64,000 nucleotides of DNA from Dermacentor variabilis (GCF_050947875.1 NC_134568.1:202583729-202647728); one strand, 5' to 3'; shown: positions 24,766-35,539, counted from the first letter of the stretch. The notes: a model not told the origin generated them from the letters alone. Program-made: numbers and translations.

Positions 24766-26639
24766 GTCAGCGTTCATGTGTGTTCCTGCCTTAATTCATC
24801 CTTCTTGTCTCTGTTTGGGTGGTTGTCAAGTATACATGTACACCGAATTGCCGAAGTGTCCATAGAATTGACACAAGAAGTTATTTGCGCTGTTTATTTC
24901 AGGAAGAACGCTATAGGGTCTTATCTTCTCTTTGTTTTTAACGCTGATGTACATTTTACTAGCTCAACTTCAAGGAGTACCCTGAGGAAGCCAATAAGAA
25001 TGATGGTAACTTCATTTGTGTGCAAGATTTATGAATTTCATCCATGCAAGGCATGACATGCCACATGCCTGTTTGTAGGTATGCAAGCATTCGTAGTTTT
25101 TAAACATACTAAGCTCTACTTTTCGGTTCTCATGACGCTGCTTTGTACTGTACTGCATCCTCCAGGCGCAGGAACCTTTCTTATGCCGTGAGTGCATGCG
25201 TTATTCTTCTATATATTGGAGAAAAAATTGTGAGCTTAAATATGCATGTATATCACTTTCCTTGCAATTTCTTTTCAACACGGGTGCTCTATGTCGCTCC
25301 GTCTTTGTTACTGCTTTGTCCCAATTTTTGTGGAACTTTTATGTATCTTATGCAATAAAATTCTGGTAGAATTTTAATAACATTTTACCTTGCCATTTGA
25401 GCTAATTGGTGTTTCGTATACGCATTTATTTGCGTTGTTCACTGTCTAACCAATCTGGCTGTCCAGTCATTGGAATCCTTTCTCATCCCTTATGACTATT
25501 TCTGGGGTACTCGATACTGCAAGTGCAGGTGACCATTTATTTGGCTGTTTGGAATTGTGTTAGCCGTGTGTTACTACCAATTTTCCGTGCTAAATAATTA
25601 TTTTTTCTCTTATCGTTCAAGGTATTAGCCTTGCCTTATCTCTTTATTGACTGAGGTACCACTTAGTTGCTGCGTAGAGTGAAAAAGGCCCCCAAAAGTG
25701 CTCTTATTAGCTTTGTGCAAGTCCAGAAAAATTAACTGAAAATGAGCTCACTAAATTGAGGAAATGCCACCAACAAACTCTTTACCCCAAATTAACATAA
25801 TTAAATGGTGTACTGTTTGTTCTTGACTTGTGCCAGAGAGATAAGCTGCATTCAGTACGCAAAAGCTTTACAAGCTTATGAACAAACCAAACCTGGCTCG
25901 TCAGAAACATGATTCAGGTGTTCACCATGCCCGACAACTTTCTAAATGATGTCTCGCCAATTAATAGCTAAGTTGAGTGATGTTATTTTATAAAATGATT
26001 GGGCAACATGAAAATATATAATCTCGAAGACAAAAAGCTCAGAGAAGACTACTTTGGTACTTCACAAATTTTAATCGTGGTGAAAGACGTGTGCTAAAGC
26101 TTGTATATATTTACGTGAAGTCGTTTGTTTCAACTCTATTTGTTATTTTGCCTTCTCACAGTCAGCCGTACCTCTTCCTATGATGTGTTTGTACGCGAAA
26201 CAAATTTAATGTAACGTATTCAGATGTGTTTTGTGTATTCACACATGCAAGCAGCTTCAAGTGTTCATTTGTTCAAAGTTGGTTGTTACAAGGGTATGCT
26301 TAAGCCCTGCCTTTCGAGTCGCTTTGCCTTCTAGTCATGAACTTAAGTCACAAGTGAAGACCACAATGATTGTTTTGATTGAATTCAAATGTGTAGGTTT
26401 TTTCAGATGTATTTATGCGGTTAAGAGTGCTGTAGGTACTAGCATATGTCTCCAAGTTCCATGTAATGGTCCCTTACGTACTGTAATAATGTTTCATGTG
26501 CACGCATCTTTAGTGTAAATAAAGGTACTTCAAATTGATCAGTCTCCTTTGCTTTTTTTATGTTTGGGAATGTTATGAGCAGGCACCGGGGTATGCAAGT
26601 GTGAATAGCAAAGCAATTTCAATATATTAGTAAAAATCC
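24766..26639. other. A/T-rich stretch, no supported gene
   Basis: No open frame with a recognisable domain. AATAAA-type signals occur near 25355 and 26517 in plus orientation, so a 3' untranslated region of an undetected gene is possible, but nothing upstream supports it. Confidence 0.35.
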
Positions 26640-27048
26640 ACTAGCCCAACGAAATGTCAATCATATTTCAATGGCGACTTCTGAAATCTCAATGCCATCT
26701 CAACTGGGTCACAACGTACTTTTTCAGTGTTGTGGCAATAATAACTAAACAACAGGTCAACAGAACTACCACAACGTCAGTTCAATGCAGCATCAATGGT
26801 AACCCAACAACTCAACAAAATGAACACAACGAGCCGTCTAAGCACAATGGACTTTCAATGGTAACTTAACAATTATTCAACATTGAGACACCCAATGGTG
26901 TTTCAATTAAATTTCAGTGGCCAATATTGAAAAGCCCTCAATGCTCAAACCAACAATTCTCCAACAAACTATCCATGATTCGTCAATACAAAACTCAACA
27001 TTGACGAACGATATTTCAATGCCTTCTCAATGTTTTTTTGTAAGGGCC
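26640..27048. repeat. Right CAATG-rich arm of the 13.4 kb block
   Basis: About 400 bases in which TCAATG, CAACA, CAATGG and CAACAATT-like words recur with irregular spacing, ending in TTTTTTTGTAAGGGCC. It is the inverted counterpart, longer and degenerate, of 13674-13840. Confidence 0.6.
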
Positions 27049-27139
27049 GCCTGATGTTTACGTCGGTGATTACGTAAGTTTGACGTCAGGAGATTGGAAT
27101 AAAAACAGATTGGAATAGTTCTACGTTATAGGGCCCAGG

Positions 27140-28800
27140 AGTTAGTGTAATGCAGAAGTGCGGATATTAAGAATTTCGGAAATAATGCTGAAATCATCCT
27201 GTTGAGTGACATGAATGGCCATATGCAGGATCTAGACGGTTATACCGACAACAACGGAAAGTTAATGCTAGGTTTCTGTATGCAACGTAACCGCGTTATC
27301 GTGTCTGTGGGGCCTAAATGTGATGGCCAGATCACACAGGAAGGCGGAAATAGGCAGTGAACGATCGATTACTGTCTCATGACAAAAGTAATTTATTAGC
27401 TGAGAGACATGGTCATTGACGAAGAAGGGTATAGCAGCATAAGTAGTGAACACAAACGCATTATATTGAAAATGGGATATGTAGTTGGGAGAGTAAGGAA
27501 CGAAGAATGACCACTCTAAATTTGAATGCTGAACAAATAAACGTAGTCATAACAGTCGAGAAAGAACTTGGCAAATGGCCAAGCAAGAGGTCGGAATATA
27601 GTGAGCTTCTAAGTGTAATGGCGAGAGAAATGAGGAAATATAACCAACAAGGTTGTTGGAAAGGAAAAAATGAAACCATGAAGGTGGTGGAGCAGGGACG
27701 TACGAGAAGCGATCGATGAATGGCAGAGAGCATCACGAGAGCATAGGCAGGCCAAGAATGCACAGTTGCCGCCGCATGAAATAGACAGGAAAAGGTAAAT
27801 ATACCGGGAAAAAAGATCTATGGTTAAAATACTAGCTCAAGCAAAAATTAAACGTGGAAGTGAATGCTGGTTGCCAGAAATACGTGAGAAATCGAAGGCC
27901 GCACTTGTAATATTTTGGAACCACATAAAATTATTAGGCAGGAAGTCAACAATAATACAACAACATATCCTAGACGAAGATGGAAATAAACTGGAAGGGG
28001 ATGCGGGCATTAAATTACATCCGAAAAATAACAGCCGAATCTGTTCAAGGCAATGACGAGGTTGTAATTGAAGAAAAAAAAGAGCATGAAAGAGAACCAG
28101 GTCGAAAAAGATCTGGTGCTGACAAATTTCAACTGGAAGAAAGCCGAAGTGAAAATTCCTAAGCGCACAGCCACAGGGCTAGACGAGGATCCCGTCAGGC
28201 TGATTAATGAACTAGGACCAAAAAGTAAGGAAAGTCTGTTGTAAGCAGCAGAAAAATGCTTACAAGGTAGGCGAATACCAGACAGTTGGCGAAAAAAGCA
28301 GAATGAAATTTATTTACAAAGGTAAAGGGGAGAAAGAATTCCCTCGTATAGACCGTTGACCAATACATCTATAATATGCAAGTTAGCAATGCAGGTGCTC
28401 AAATGAAAACTGTAAACATGAGCAGAAAAAAATGGCATACTGTAAGAACTTTAGAATGGCTCCAGAATCGGTTTTGCGTTTGGGTGATGACTTATAGGCT
28501 GTCACTCAGTGTATAGAAATATCCATAGAAGAAAGGAGACCGTTACATGTGCCTTTTTTAGACATCACTGGAACATATGACAACGTAGACAATAACATCT
28601 TGTGGGATATTCTGGAAGGCGAAGGTACAGGCGACAACTGTATACAGTTTCTGAGGGAGATTTACCGAGAAAACACCGGTTGCATTGAATGGGAAGGGAT
28701 GAGGAGCGACGAGAAAGTTGATATCACCAAGGGATAGAGACAGGGGTGCCCTCTATCCCCGCTGCTGTTTATGATGTGCATGACAAGGATGGAAAGGGTG
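27140..28800 (+). pseudogene. LB LINE segment 2: endonuclease end to RT
   Basis: Continues segment 1 across the DT1 insert. Endonuclease C-terminal half with frame breaks: NNAEIILLSDMNGHMQDLDG, GPKCDGQIT, TIDYCLM and MVIDEEGYSS. Then a linker (TLNLNAEQINVV, KWPSKRSEYSELLSVM) and reverse transcriptase: TATGLDE, NELGPKSKESL, YKGKGE, PFLDITGTYDNVDN (motif A, catalytic Asp present) and RQGCPLSPLLFM. At least six stops or shifts are present. It ends AGG ATG GAA AGG GTG at 28800, where a SINE is inserted; the frame resumes at 35540. Confidence 0.8.
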
Positions 28801-29000
28801 TTTTACCCGCCGTGGTTGCTCAGTGGCTATGGTGTTAGGCTGCTGAGCACGAGGTCGCGGGATCAAATCCTGGCCACGGCGGCCGCATTTCGATGTGGGC
28901 GAAATGCGAAAACACCCGCGTACTTAGATTTAGGTGCACGTTAAAGAACCCCAGGTGGTCGACATTTCCGGAGTCCCCCACTACGGCGTGCCTCATAATC
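28801..29000 (+). repeat. tRNA-derived SINE, 5' part
   Basis: tRNA-like head with A box (TGGTTGCTCAGTGG region) and B-box-like GGGATCAAATCCTGG, then the body GCATTTCGATG...GTGCACGTTAAAGAACCCCAGG...CCCACTACGGCGTGCCTCATAATC. The I-like LINE interrupts it after TGCCTCATAATC (28989-29000); the rest of the SINE is at 35493-35531. The SINE itself sits in the LB LINE with target duplication AAAGGGTG (28793-28800 and 35532-35539). It is transcribed by RNA polymerase III in related families. Confidence 0.85.
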
Positions 29001-29449
29001 TGTACCCGAGCACACGAGGGTTGGACCCTCCCGCGTGTAGCCGTGCGCGGCTTAGCCGTGTCTGGGGAAAGGGGGATCCTGGGGGTTGAGCCGATGCTGG
29101 GTGTTTGGACCTTTAAGGCCCCCCGGCGGAGGCAACGCACCCCTTTGGCCTCTGCTTCACATAGACGGCACCCCCGGACTGACCAACCCGGGGGAAATCA
29201 GTAGTTGCCTTTTCCTGTCTCTCTCTCCCTCTAGCTTTCGTCTTTCCCTTACTTTCCACCTTTCCTGTCTCCTTCTCTCTTCTATTTACTTCCTTCTTCT
29301 TGGCGGCAAGGGTTAACCCTGTGTGGCTATCCAACCTTGGGTACACCATATTTGGTTATAGTGGCGGCGTACGACTGGCGTAGTGCAGACTTGCATGCAA
29401 GCTCTGCCGCGTCCCCTTCGTTGGGCTCCATGGTGGGCGGTCGGCGCTG

Positions 29450-30766
29450 TTGCCGAAATTATTATGCCTATTCACGGAAAATTCTTTTCCCCCACTTCCT
29501 GATCGCCCTCCTAAACGAGGGCGCACCGAAGTCTTTCAGTTTTCGGGCAACCGAACATGTAACTTTCCCCGCTTTCACGTCGTCCACTCTGATCAATCTG
29601 GAAAGACGGTGACAATGATCTCACCTTTTCTGGTACCGAAAACCCTGACTGAAGTCTTTGGACCTGGCTACAAAGCGTCGAAAATGGCAAGCGGCGATCT
29701 CCTACTGGAGCTTCGTGATGAGAAACAGCATGAAAAACTACCTAAACTAGTGTCCTTTGGCGACGTTCCGGTTACAGTTACCCCACACCGTACCATGAAT
29801 ACCACGCGCGGCGTCGTCTCCGATGCTGATTTGCTAGAGCTATCTGAAACTGAACTCCTGGAGGGCTGGAATGATCAGAACGTCGTCAGTGTCAAACGAA
29901 TTAAGATTAGGCGGGAAGGGAAAAAAATTCAGACAAAACACCTAATACTTACTTTCGGCTCTAGTGTTCTGCGCGACACCATCGAGGCCGGGTACCTCAA
30001 GATTCGTGTTAGGCCATATGTGCCAAATCCCCTGAGAAGCTTCAAGTGTCAAAGGTTCGGCCACAGCTCACAGAACTGTCGAGGCCGGATGACTTGTGCC
30101 AAGTGTAGTGAAAACGAACAGTCCTCTGAAACATGCCAGAATACCCCACACTGTGTCAACTGTGATGGCGAGCATGCCGCGTACTCGCGGTCCTGCCCGT
30201 CTTGGAAAAAAGAAAAAGAAATAGTGACCATAAAAGTAAAAGAAAATATCACTTTCAAAGAGGCACGCAGGCGGGTTTCATTCCTGCCCAAGAAAAGCTT
30301 TGCCGATGTGACGCGCCAGGGGGCAGCGACACAAAGGCTTCCAGCGGCTGTCCGACCCACAGTGAGTGAGTCGGCAGTTACGCTATCTGCCCCCGCGGCG
30401 GTTGCAGCTAGCGCTGCTCCGTCAACCGAGGAGAAGGGACCATCGACCCCGAAGGTGGGCGCAGTCGAGGCTGCCTCAACCTCCCAGGTCCCTTCCAGCG
30501 CTGGCAACGGCCGGCGCAGCCAAATCCCCCAGGGAGCCCCATCGACCTCCGGGCTGGTGGGTGCAGGGGTCTTGCCCTCCAAGGCGGGACTCTCTCGGGA
30601 AACATCTCGCTCGCAAGAGCACGTGTCCGGCGCCTCACAAGAGGCAATGGACACTACACCTATTCTCAAGGCGCACCAAGCGCCTAAGGAGCGGCGAGGC
30701 TCCCTCGAACGCTCCAGAAAGGGCAGAACCCCCGTTACAGGGCCTCGAAAGAGCTCTGTAACCTAA
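29450..30766 (+). CDS. I-like LINE ORF1, gag-like protein
   Basis: ORF1 of the I-like LINE, a nucleic-acid-binding protein that packages the element RNA. It is open for 438 codons. The N-terminal half holds a gag-like fold (TVTMISPFLVPKTLTEV, FGDVPVTVTPHRTMNTTRG, VVSVKRIKI). Cys/His knuckles follow at about residues 198-250: SFKCQRFGHSSQNC (first Cys of the usual CFKC replaced by Ser), CAKCSENEQSSETC (no GH) and CVNCDGEHAAYSRSC (CxxCxxxHx6C). The C-terminal 150 residues are Ala/Pro/Ser-rich. No in-frame ATG precedes; the nearest ATG (29430) is out of frame by one base, so a single base loss may have damaged the start. ORF2 follows after 46 bases. Confidence 0.75.
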   Translation: MPKLLCLFTENSFPPLPDRPPKRGRTEVFQFSGNRTCNFPRFHVVHSDQSGKTVTMISPFLVPKTLTEVFGPGYKASKMASGDLLLELRDEKQHEKLPKLVSFGDVPVTVTPHRTMNTTRGVVSDADLLELSETELLEGWNDQNVVSVKRIKIRREGKKIQTKHLILTFGSSVLRDTIEAGYLKIRVRPYVPNPLRSFKCQRFGHSSQNCRGRMTCAKCSENEQSSETCQNTPHCVNCDGEHAAYSRSCPSWKKEKEIVTIKVKENITFKEARRRVSFLPKKSFADVTRQGAATQRLPAAVRPTVSESAVTLSAPAAVAASAAPSTEEKGPSTPKVGAVEAASTSQVPSSAGNGRRSQIPQGAPSTSGLVGAGVLPSKAGLSRETSRSQEHVSGASQEAMDTTPILKAHQAPKERRGSLERSRKGRTPVTGPRKSSVT

Positions 30767-30812
30767 GGCATCACCTCCCTTTCCGTACACACAGCACTTA
30801 TTTACATTAAAT

Positions 30813-31597
30813 ATGGATACACAAATTATTCAATGGAACATCAGAGGTCTCCTTAGAAATCTTGATGATTTGCAAGAACTCATCCACAAACATAATCCAA
30901 AAGTGCTGTGTTTACAGGAAACACACTTAAAATCCAGACACACAAACTTTCTCCGTACGTATGTTACGTTTCGCAAAGATCGCGATGATGCCGTCGCATC
31001 ATCGGGTGGTGTTGCGATTCTCACTCATAAAAGTATAGCATGTCAACCTTTACAGCTACGAACGCCCCTTGAAGCAGTGGCGGTGCGAGTTGTTCTGCTA
31101 AACAAGCTCATCACTATTTGCTCGCTTTATATACCCCCACATTACAAATTAACTAAACATGAATTTCAGTCCTTTATAGATGAATTGCCAGAACCTTATG
31201 TTGTTCTTGGCGACTTCAATGCACACAACTACCTGTGGGGCGACCCTCGTATAGATGCGCGAGGACGTCTTGTTGAACAGTTCCTTTTCTCTTCTGGTGC
31301 TTGTCTTCTCAATAAGAAGGAAGCGACATACTATTCTCTTGCAAACAGAACATTTTCTTCAATAGATCTTAGCCTAGTCTCCCCGTCACTACTGTCTGAA
31401 CTTGAATGGGAAGTTAGCGACAATCCTTACGGGAGCGACCACTTCCCTATACTACTAAGATCATATAAGGAAAACGAATGTCTACCACAGGCTCCTAGGT
31501 GGAAAATCGATACAGCCGACTGGGAGAAATTCCGAACTCTCACCAGGATCTCATGGAATGACATGTCCTCTTTAGGAATTGATGCTGCCGTTCAGTA
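30813..31597 (+). pseudogene. I-like LINE ORF2 part 1: APE endonuclease
   Basis: The AP-endonuclease-like domain nicks target DNA to prime reverse transcription. Signature residues are present: QWNIRGL at the start, LQETHL (metal-binding Glu), SLYIPPHYKL, LGDFNAHNYLWGD (Asp/Asn pair), FSSIDLSLVS and GSDHFPI (catalytic His). The frame is uninterrupted from ATG 30813 until the Penelope-like element enters at 31597. The codon phase at the duplicated target TGCCGTTCAGTA continues exactly in the frame of 33017 onward, so the two halves are one ORF. Confidence 0.85.
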
Positions 31598-33015
31598 GTA
31601 AAGCAATGAAGGGGGCTAGTTGGTGAACATTCATGGTTATATTGCGCTCAGTTTTACAAACACGATATTAAGGAAGGACAGGACGTGGACGGACGTAGCG
31701 CAAACTACCAACTGTTTGATACTGTTGAAGAACGCGCTTATATACAAGGAGATACGGTGCGGGGGGGGGGGAGGCTGTACATGCAGAAAGATATGACAAG
31801 GTGACGACATGTGATTATAGTTTGGGTCAGGCATACATCGTTCACATGTACCCGTTCGCCCTGGCAAACTCTACCTCAGCTTTGATAAGCGCGATGGACG
31901 GAGTGCTTACGCACGTCTCTTTTTCTTTAGCAATCGCAAGCGCCTCCCATATTTCTCGCTCTGTTTTTGCTTTTGATGTTCCAATGACTGTGGTGCTTTC
32001 TATTAGCGGGGAGAAACTAGAGGAGAAAAAGAAATCCTGAGGTATGACTCTTGCCATTCTAAAATCATAAAAAAAGGCATCGCCAAGGCTTGCATCAGTC
32101 AAGCAATTGAAAAATCATGCCACCACGCTGTGAGGGAGAGCATCGATCTGCAAGTAAGCCGCTTAAGAAACAATGGGTACCCGAACAGCATGGTGGTGCA
32201 AATCTGTGAAAACTTGTTGCCCGAAATCAGAGCCAACAGGAAAAGGCAGAAAACACAGAAAAAATTGAAAAAACGCGTGGTGTTGCCTTACATCCATGGC
32301 TTGTCACATCGGATAAAAAAGACAGCCCAACGCCATGATGTCCAAGTTCTGTTCTCCGCCCCGCAAAAACTAAAAGGCATGTGCAAGAGGGTGAACGCAG
32401 GATCCAAAGAGGCCAACCCTAGTGCTACGGTCGGTCAGACTAAGCACGCGAAAAAGTACGTGGAATGCGCTACTTCAGTTGTTTACCAAATCCCACTAGA
32501 TTGCGGGAAAGTATACATTGGGCAAACTGGACGTTGTCTAAATGATAGGTTACGGGAGCACAAATACACGTGCCAGCTTCTGACAGCACCTAGCAACTTG
32601 GCCGCACATTGCAAACAGTGCAAATGCTCCCCGCTAATAGAAAGCACCACAGTAATTGGAACATCAAAAGCAAAAACGGAGCGAGAAATATGGGAGGCGC
32701 TTGCGATTGCTAAAGAAAAAGAGACGTGCGTAAGCACTCCGTCCATCGCGCTTATCAAAGCTGAGGTAGAGTTTGCCAGGGCGAACGGGTGCATGTGAAC
32801 GATGTATGCCTGACCCAAACTATAATTACACGTCGTCACTTTGTCATATCTTTCTGCATGTACCGCCTTCCCCCCCCCCCCCCCCCCCGCACCATATCTC
32901 CTTGTATATAAGCGCGTTCTTTAACAGTATCAAACAGTTGGTAGTTTGCGCTACGTCCGTCCACGTCCTGTCCTTCCGTAATATAGTGTTTGTAAAACTG
33001 AGCGCAATATAACCA
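31598..33015 (+). mobile_element. Penelope-like element with inverted terminal copies
   Basis: A 1418 bp insert in ORF2 of the I-like LINE with 12 bp target duplication TGCCGTTCAGTA (31586-31597 and 33016-33027). The right arm (32627-33015) holds the end of the endonuclease gene and the 3' region; the left arm (31632-32013) is its inverted copy, down to a poly-G run (about 31760-31770) opposite a poly-C run (about 32868-32888). A short unpaired lead (31598-31631, including GGGCTAGTTGG) precedes the left arm. The RT domain is missing, so this is a 5'-truncated copy, and inverted terminal copies are known for Penelope elements. Confidence 0.85.
32010..32798 (+). CDS. Penelope-like GIY-YIG endonuclease domain, partial
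   Basis: C-terminal part of a Penelope-like polyprotein, open for about 262 codons. It reads KEILRYDSCHSKIIKKGIAK, then VSRLRNNGYPNSMVVQICEN, a basic linker (RANRKRQKTQKKLKKR), the segment KKTAQRHDVQVLFSAPQKL, then the GIY-YIG nuclease core VVYQIPLDCGKVYIGQTGRC with NDRLREH, and a Cys/His segment LAAHCKQCKC. The nuclease makes the target nick in this retroelement class. The upstream RT is absent and there is no clear start codon, so this copy cannot move alone. The final 57 codons lie in the inverted arm and so exist twice. Confidence 0.85.
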   Translation, partial: GETRGEKEILRYDSCHSKIIKKGIAKACISQAIEKSCHHAVRESIDLQVSRLRNNGYPNSMVVQICENLLPEIRANRKRQKTQKKLKKRVVLPYIHGLSHRIKKTAQRHDVQVLFSAPQKLKGMCKRVNAGSKEANPSATVGQTKHAKKYVECATSVVYQIPLDCGKVYIGQTGRCLNDRLREHKYTCQLLTAPSNLAAHCKQCKCSPLIESTTVIGTSKAKTEREIWEALAIAKEKETCVSTPSIALIKAEVEFARANGCM

Positions 33016-33016
33016 T

Positions 33017-35480
33017 GCCGTTCAGTATTTTACAGCCTTCATTATAGATGCCGCATCTAAATGCATATCTGAAGTAAGTGGTTTCGCATGCAAACGGCGC
33101 GTCCCGTGGTGGAACGACGAATGTAGGATCGCTCGTAAGAAACAGAACAAAGCCTGGGGGCTGCTACGCGCTTCCCCCACTGCAGAGAATCTTATCAATT
33201 TTAAGAAAGTAAAGTCCCAAGGCAGGAGAACCCGCAGAAAGGCCAAAAGAGAAAGTTGGCAGAACTTTTTATCGAGTAGTAACTCTTTTACAGATGAGGC
33301 TAAAGTCTGGAACAGGGTAAATAGGATTAGAGGACGACCAACCTACTCACTCCCTCTGGTAAATACACAGGGCGATACACTGCAAGATCAGGCAGACTCA
33401 CTTGGGGAACACTTTGACAGCGTTTCAAGTTCCACCAATTATTTAAAATCCTTTCTCAAACATAAACAAATAGAAGAATGCAAGCCACTCATAAGAAAGT
33501 GCCAGCAGAACGAACCGTTCAACCGTCCTTTTAGTATTGCAGAGTTGAGAGCTGCCTTCAGCGCATGCAAGAGCTCTGCACCGGGATCTGATAGAATCAT
33601 GTATGAAATGCTCAAAAACTTACACAATGACACGCAAGATACACTACTTACACTTTTCAATACTATCTGGGGCGCAGGGTACCTTCCAACGGCATGGAAA
33701 GAAGCCATTGTGGTCCCTGTTTTGAAACAAGGGAAAGACCCTTCCTCAGTGGCAAGTTACCGCCCGATAGCTCTCACAAGTTGCATGTCTAAGGTATTTG
33801 AAAAAATGATAAACCGGCGACTCATCCATTTCCTTGAACAAAACAAAATGCTTGATCCCTATCAGTGTGGCTTCCGAGAAGGGCGCTCCACAACCGACCA
33901 TCTTGTACGTATTGAAGGACATATTCGTGACGCGTTTGTATACAAACAGTTTTTCTTATCGATATTCCTCGATATGGACAAGGCGTACGATACAGCATGG
34001 CGCTACGGAATCTTGAGAGATTTGTCAGAAATGGGCCATTCACGGTAACATGCTAAACATAATAAAAAGCTACTTGTCCAATCGTACCTTCCGGGTAAAA
34101 GTCGGCAATGTGCTGTCACGTCCTTTTACACAAGAAACTGGTGTACCCCAGGGAGGCGTGCTCAGTTGCACACTTTTTATTGTTAAGATGACAACGCTTC
34201 GTGCTTCCTTACCACCGGCCATTTTTTACTCTGTCTATGTGGACGACATTCAAATAGGCTTCAAATCCCGTAACCTCGCAGTATGCGAGAGACAGGTACA
34301 GCATAGTTTGAACAAGGTGCCAAGGTGGGCAGAGAAAAATGGTTTTAAAATCAATCCTCAAAAGAGTTCTTGTGTTCTGTTTTCAAGAAAGAGAGGCCTG
34401 GTTCCGGATCCTTGCTTAGAAATGTGTGGACAATAGATACCTGTAAACAAACAGCACAAATTTCTAGGTGTTATACTGGACAATAGACTCACTTTCGTCC
34501 CACACATAAAACATCTTAAAGAAAAATGTCTGAAAACAATGAACTTAATGAAACTCCTATCGCGGACTACGTGGGGTAGTGACAGGACGTGCTTAATGAA
34601 TCTCTATAAGAGCCTGATTCGGTCACGATTAGATTATGGTGCCGTGATCTATCATTCAGCCGCCCCGAGCGCGCTAAAGGTGCTAGACCTTGTTGACCAT
34701 CTAGGTATCTGTTTAGCCACAGGCGCTTTCAGAACAAGCCCGATTGAAAGCTTATATGCCGAATCGAATGAATGGTCTCTCCACCTACAGAGATCATACA
34801 TCAGCTTTACACATCTCCTTAAAGTACGCTCTAATCCTGAACATCCATGTTTTGATACCGTTACCGATATGACGTGCGCTACACTTTTCAGTAATCGTCC
34901 CTCCATAAGACAGCCTTTCTCGTTGCGTGTGAGGGAGCTTAGTGATGAAATGCGTGTCCCAATCCTCGAGCTTCGCCCAATGCATCCAGCCAAGCTGCTA
35001 CCTCCTTGGGAGTGGCAGCTGATACAATGCGATATGTCCTTCATGCAAGTTACAAAACACGCTCCAGAGATTGAAATCCAAATGCATTTCCGAGAACTCC
35101 AGCACAAGTACTCCTGCACGCAGTTCTACACAGACGCATCGAAGTCACACGACGGGGTGTCCTATGCAGCCGTCGGTCCATCCTTCTCGGAAACCGATGT
35201 ACTGCATCCGGAAACTAGTATCTTTACGGCTGAGGCTTACGCACTGCTGTCGGTCGTAAAGCATAAAAATAAATCAAAACTCCAGAAATCAATTATATAT
35301 ACGGACTCCCTAAGTGCTGTGAAGGCCTTAATTTCACCTTCTAAGCACAAAAATCCAGTAATCAATGAACTATATTCCGTCCTATGTAAAACGTATATAT
35401 GTAACCAGCATGTCATCATATGCTGGGTGCCGGGTCATAGGGGCATCGAAGGCAATGTTCTGGCGGACCAGATGGCCACA
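33017..35480 (+). pseudogene. I-like LINE ORF2 part 2: RT and RNase H
   Basis: Open from 33017 to 34048 in the frame left by the endonuclease. RT motifs: APGSDRIMYEML, SYRPIALTSCMSKVFEKM, YQCGFREGRSTTDHL and IFLDMDKAYDT (motif A Asp intact). One extra base in GGGCC at 34033-34037 shifts the frame; RT continues from about 34040 with NIIKSYLSNRTF, GVPQGGVLSCTLF and YVDD. One TAG at 34434-34436 is the only nonsense codon afterwards. RNase H (35120-35480) keeps YTDASKS, TAEAYALL, YTDSLSAV and WVPGHRGIEGNVLAD, i.e. the four acidic positions. It ends at the 3' truncation; the last 16 codons of the open frame (to 35528) come from the SINE tail. Confidence 0.85.
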
Positions 35481-35539
35481 TGCCTCATAATCAGAAAGTG
35501 GTTTTGGCACGTAAAACTCCATAATTAAAAAAAAGGGTG
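35481..35539 (+). repeat. tRNA-derived SINE, 3' part, and target duplications
   Basis: TGCCTCATAATC (35481-35492) is the target duplication of the I-like LINE. It is followed by the SINE tail AGAAAGTGGTTTTGGCACGT and an A-rich end, then AAAGGGTG (35532-35539), the target duplication of the SINE in the LB LINE. Confidence 0.85.

Larger units (their letters stand above)
13674..27048. mobile_element. 13.4 kb block with GGCCCTTACAAAAA inverted ends
   Basis: Inside DT1 copy 1, foreign sequence begins with GGCCCGTACAAAAA at 13674 and ends with the inverted form (reverse complement GGCCCTTACAAAAA) at 27048. DT1 sequence resumes exactly where it stopped when compared with the complete copy, so no base of DT1 appears lost or duplicated at the join. 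Both ends continue into degenerate CAATG/CAAC-rich sequence. The interior holds other repeats and an exon-like sequence but no recognisable transposase. Either a very large element or a smaller one that swelled by later insertions is possible. Confidence 0.5.
12820..27136. mobile_element. DT1 transposon copy 1, split by a 13.4 kb insert
   Basis: The left terminus GGGCGCTATAACG is at 12820 and the right terminus (reverse complement GGGCCCTATAACG) ends at 27136. The flanking triplets are AAG (12817-12819) and AGG (27137-27139), an imperfect 3 bp target duplication. DT1 sequence runs 12820-13673 and resumes at 27049-27136. These parts join to about 940 bp and align, inverted, with the complete 981 bp copy at 35560-36540. 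No transposase was found. A 3 bp duplication and GGG terminus would fit a Zator-like or Harbinger-like element, but this is a guess. Confidence 0.7.
29001..35480 (+). mobile_element. I-like LINE inserted in SINE, 3'-truncated
   Basis: Plus-strand non-LTR element with 5' untranslated region (29001-29440), ORF1, ORF2 with endonuclease, RT and RNase H, and a Penelope-like insertion at 31598-33015. It is flanked by the SINE-derived 12 bp duplication TGCCTCATAATC (28989-29000 and 35481-35492). It stops inside RNase H (NVLADQMA), so the true 3' end and tail are missing although the target duplication is present, which is unusual for target-primed insertion. Without the Penelope insert it is about 5.05 kb. 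Confidence 0.8.

Noticed and set aside
28801..29000. tRNA gene at the SINE head
   Set aside because: The head is followed by the conserved SINE body, and the same unit recurs at 38795 and 52145, so it is a retroposon.
29337..29612. 91-codon frame at the start of the I-like LINE
   Set aside because: It overlaps ORF1 out of frame; the zinc-knuckle ORF1 frame is the real one, though the ATG at 29430 in this frame may reflect a lost base.
35504..35528. C-terminal extension of the RNase H domain
   Set aside because: The residues after NVLADQMA are translated from the target duplication and SINE tail, not from the LINE.
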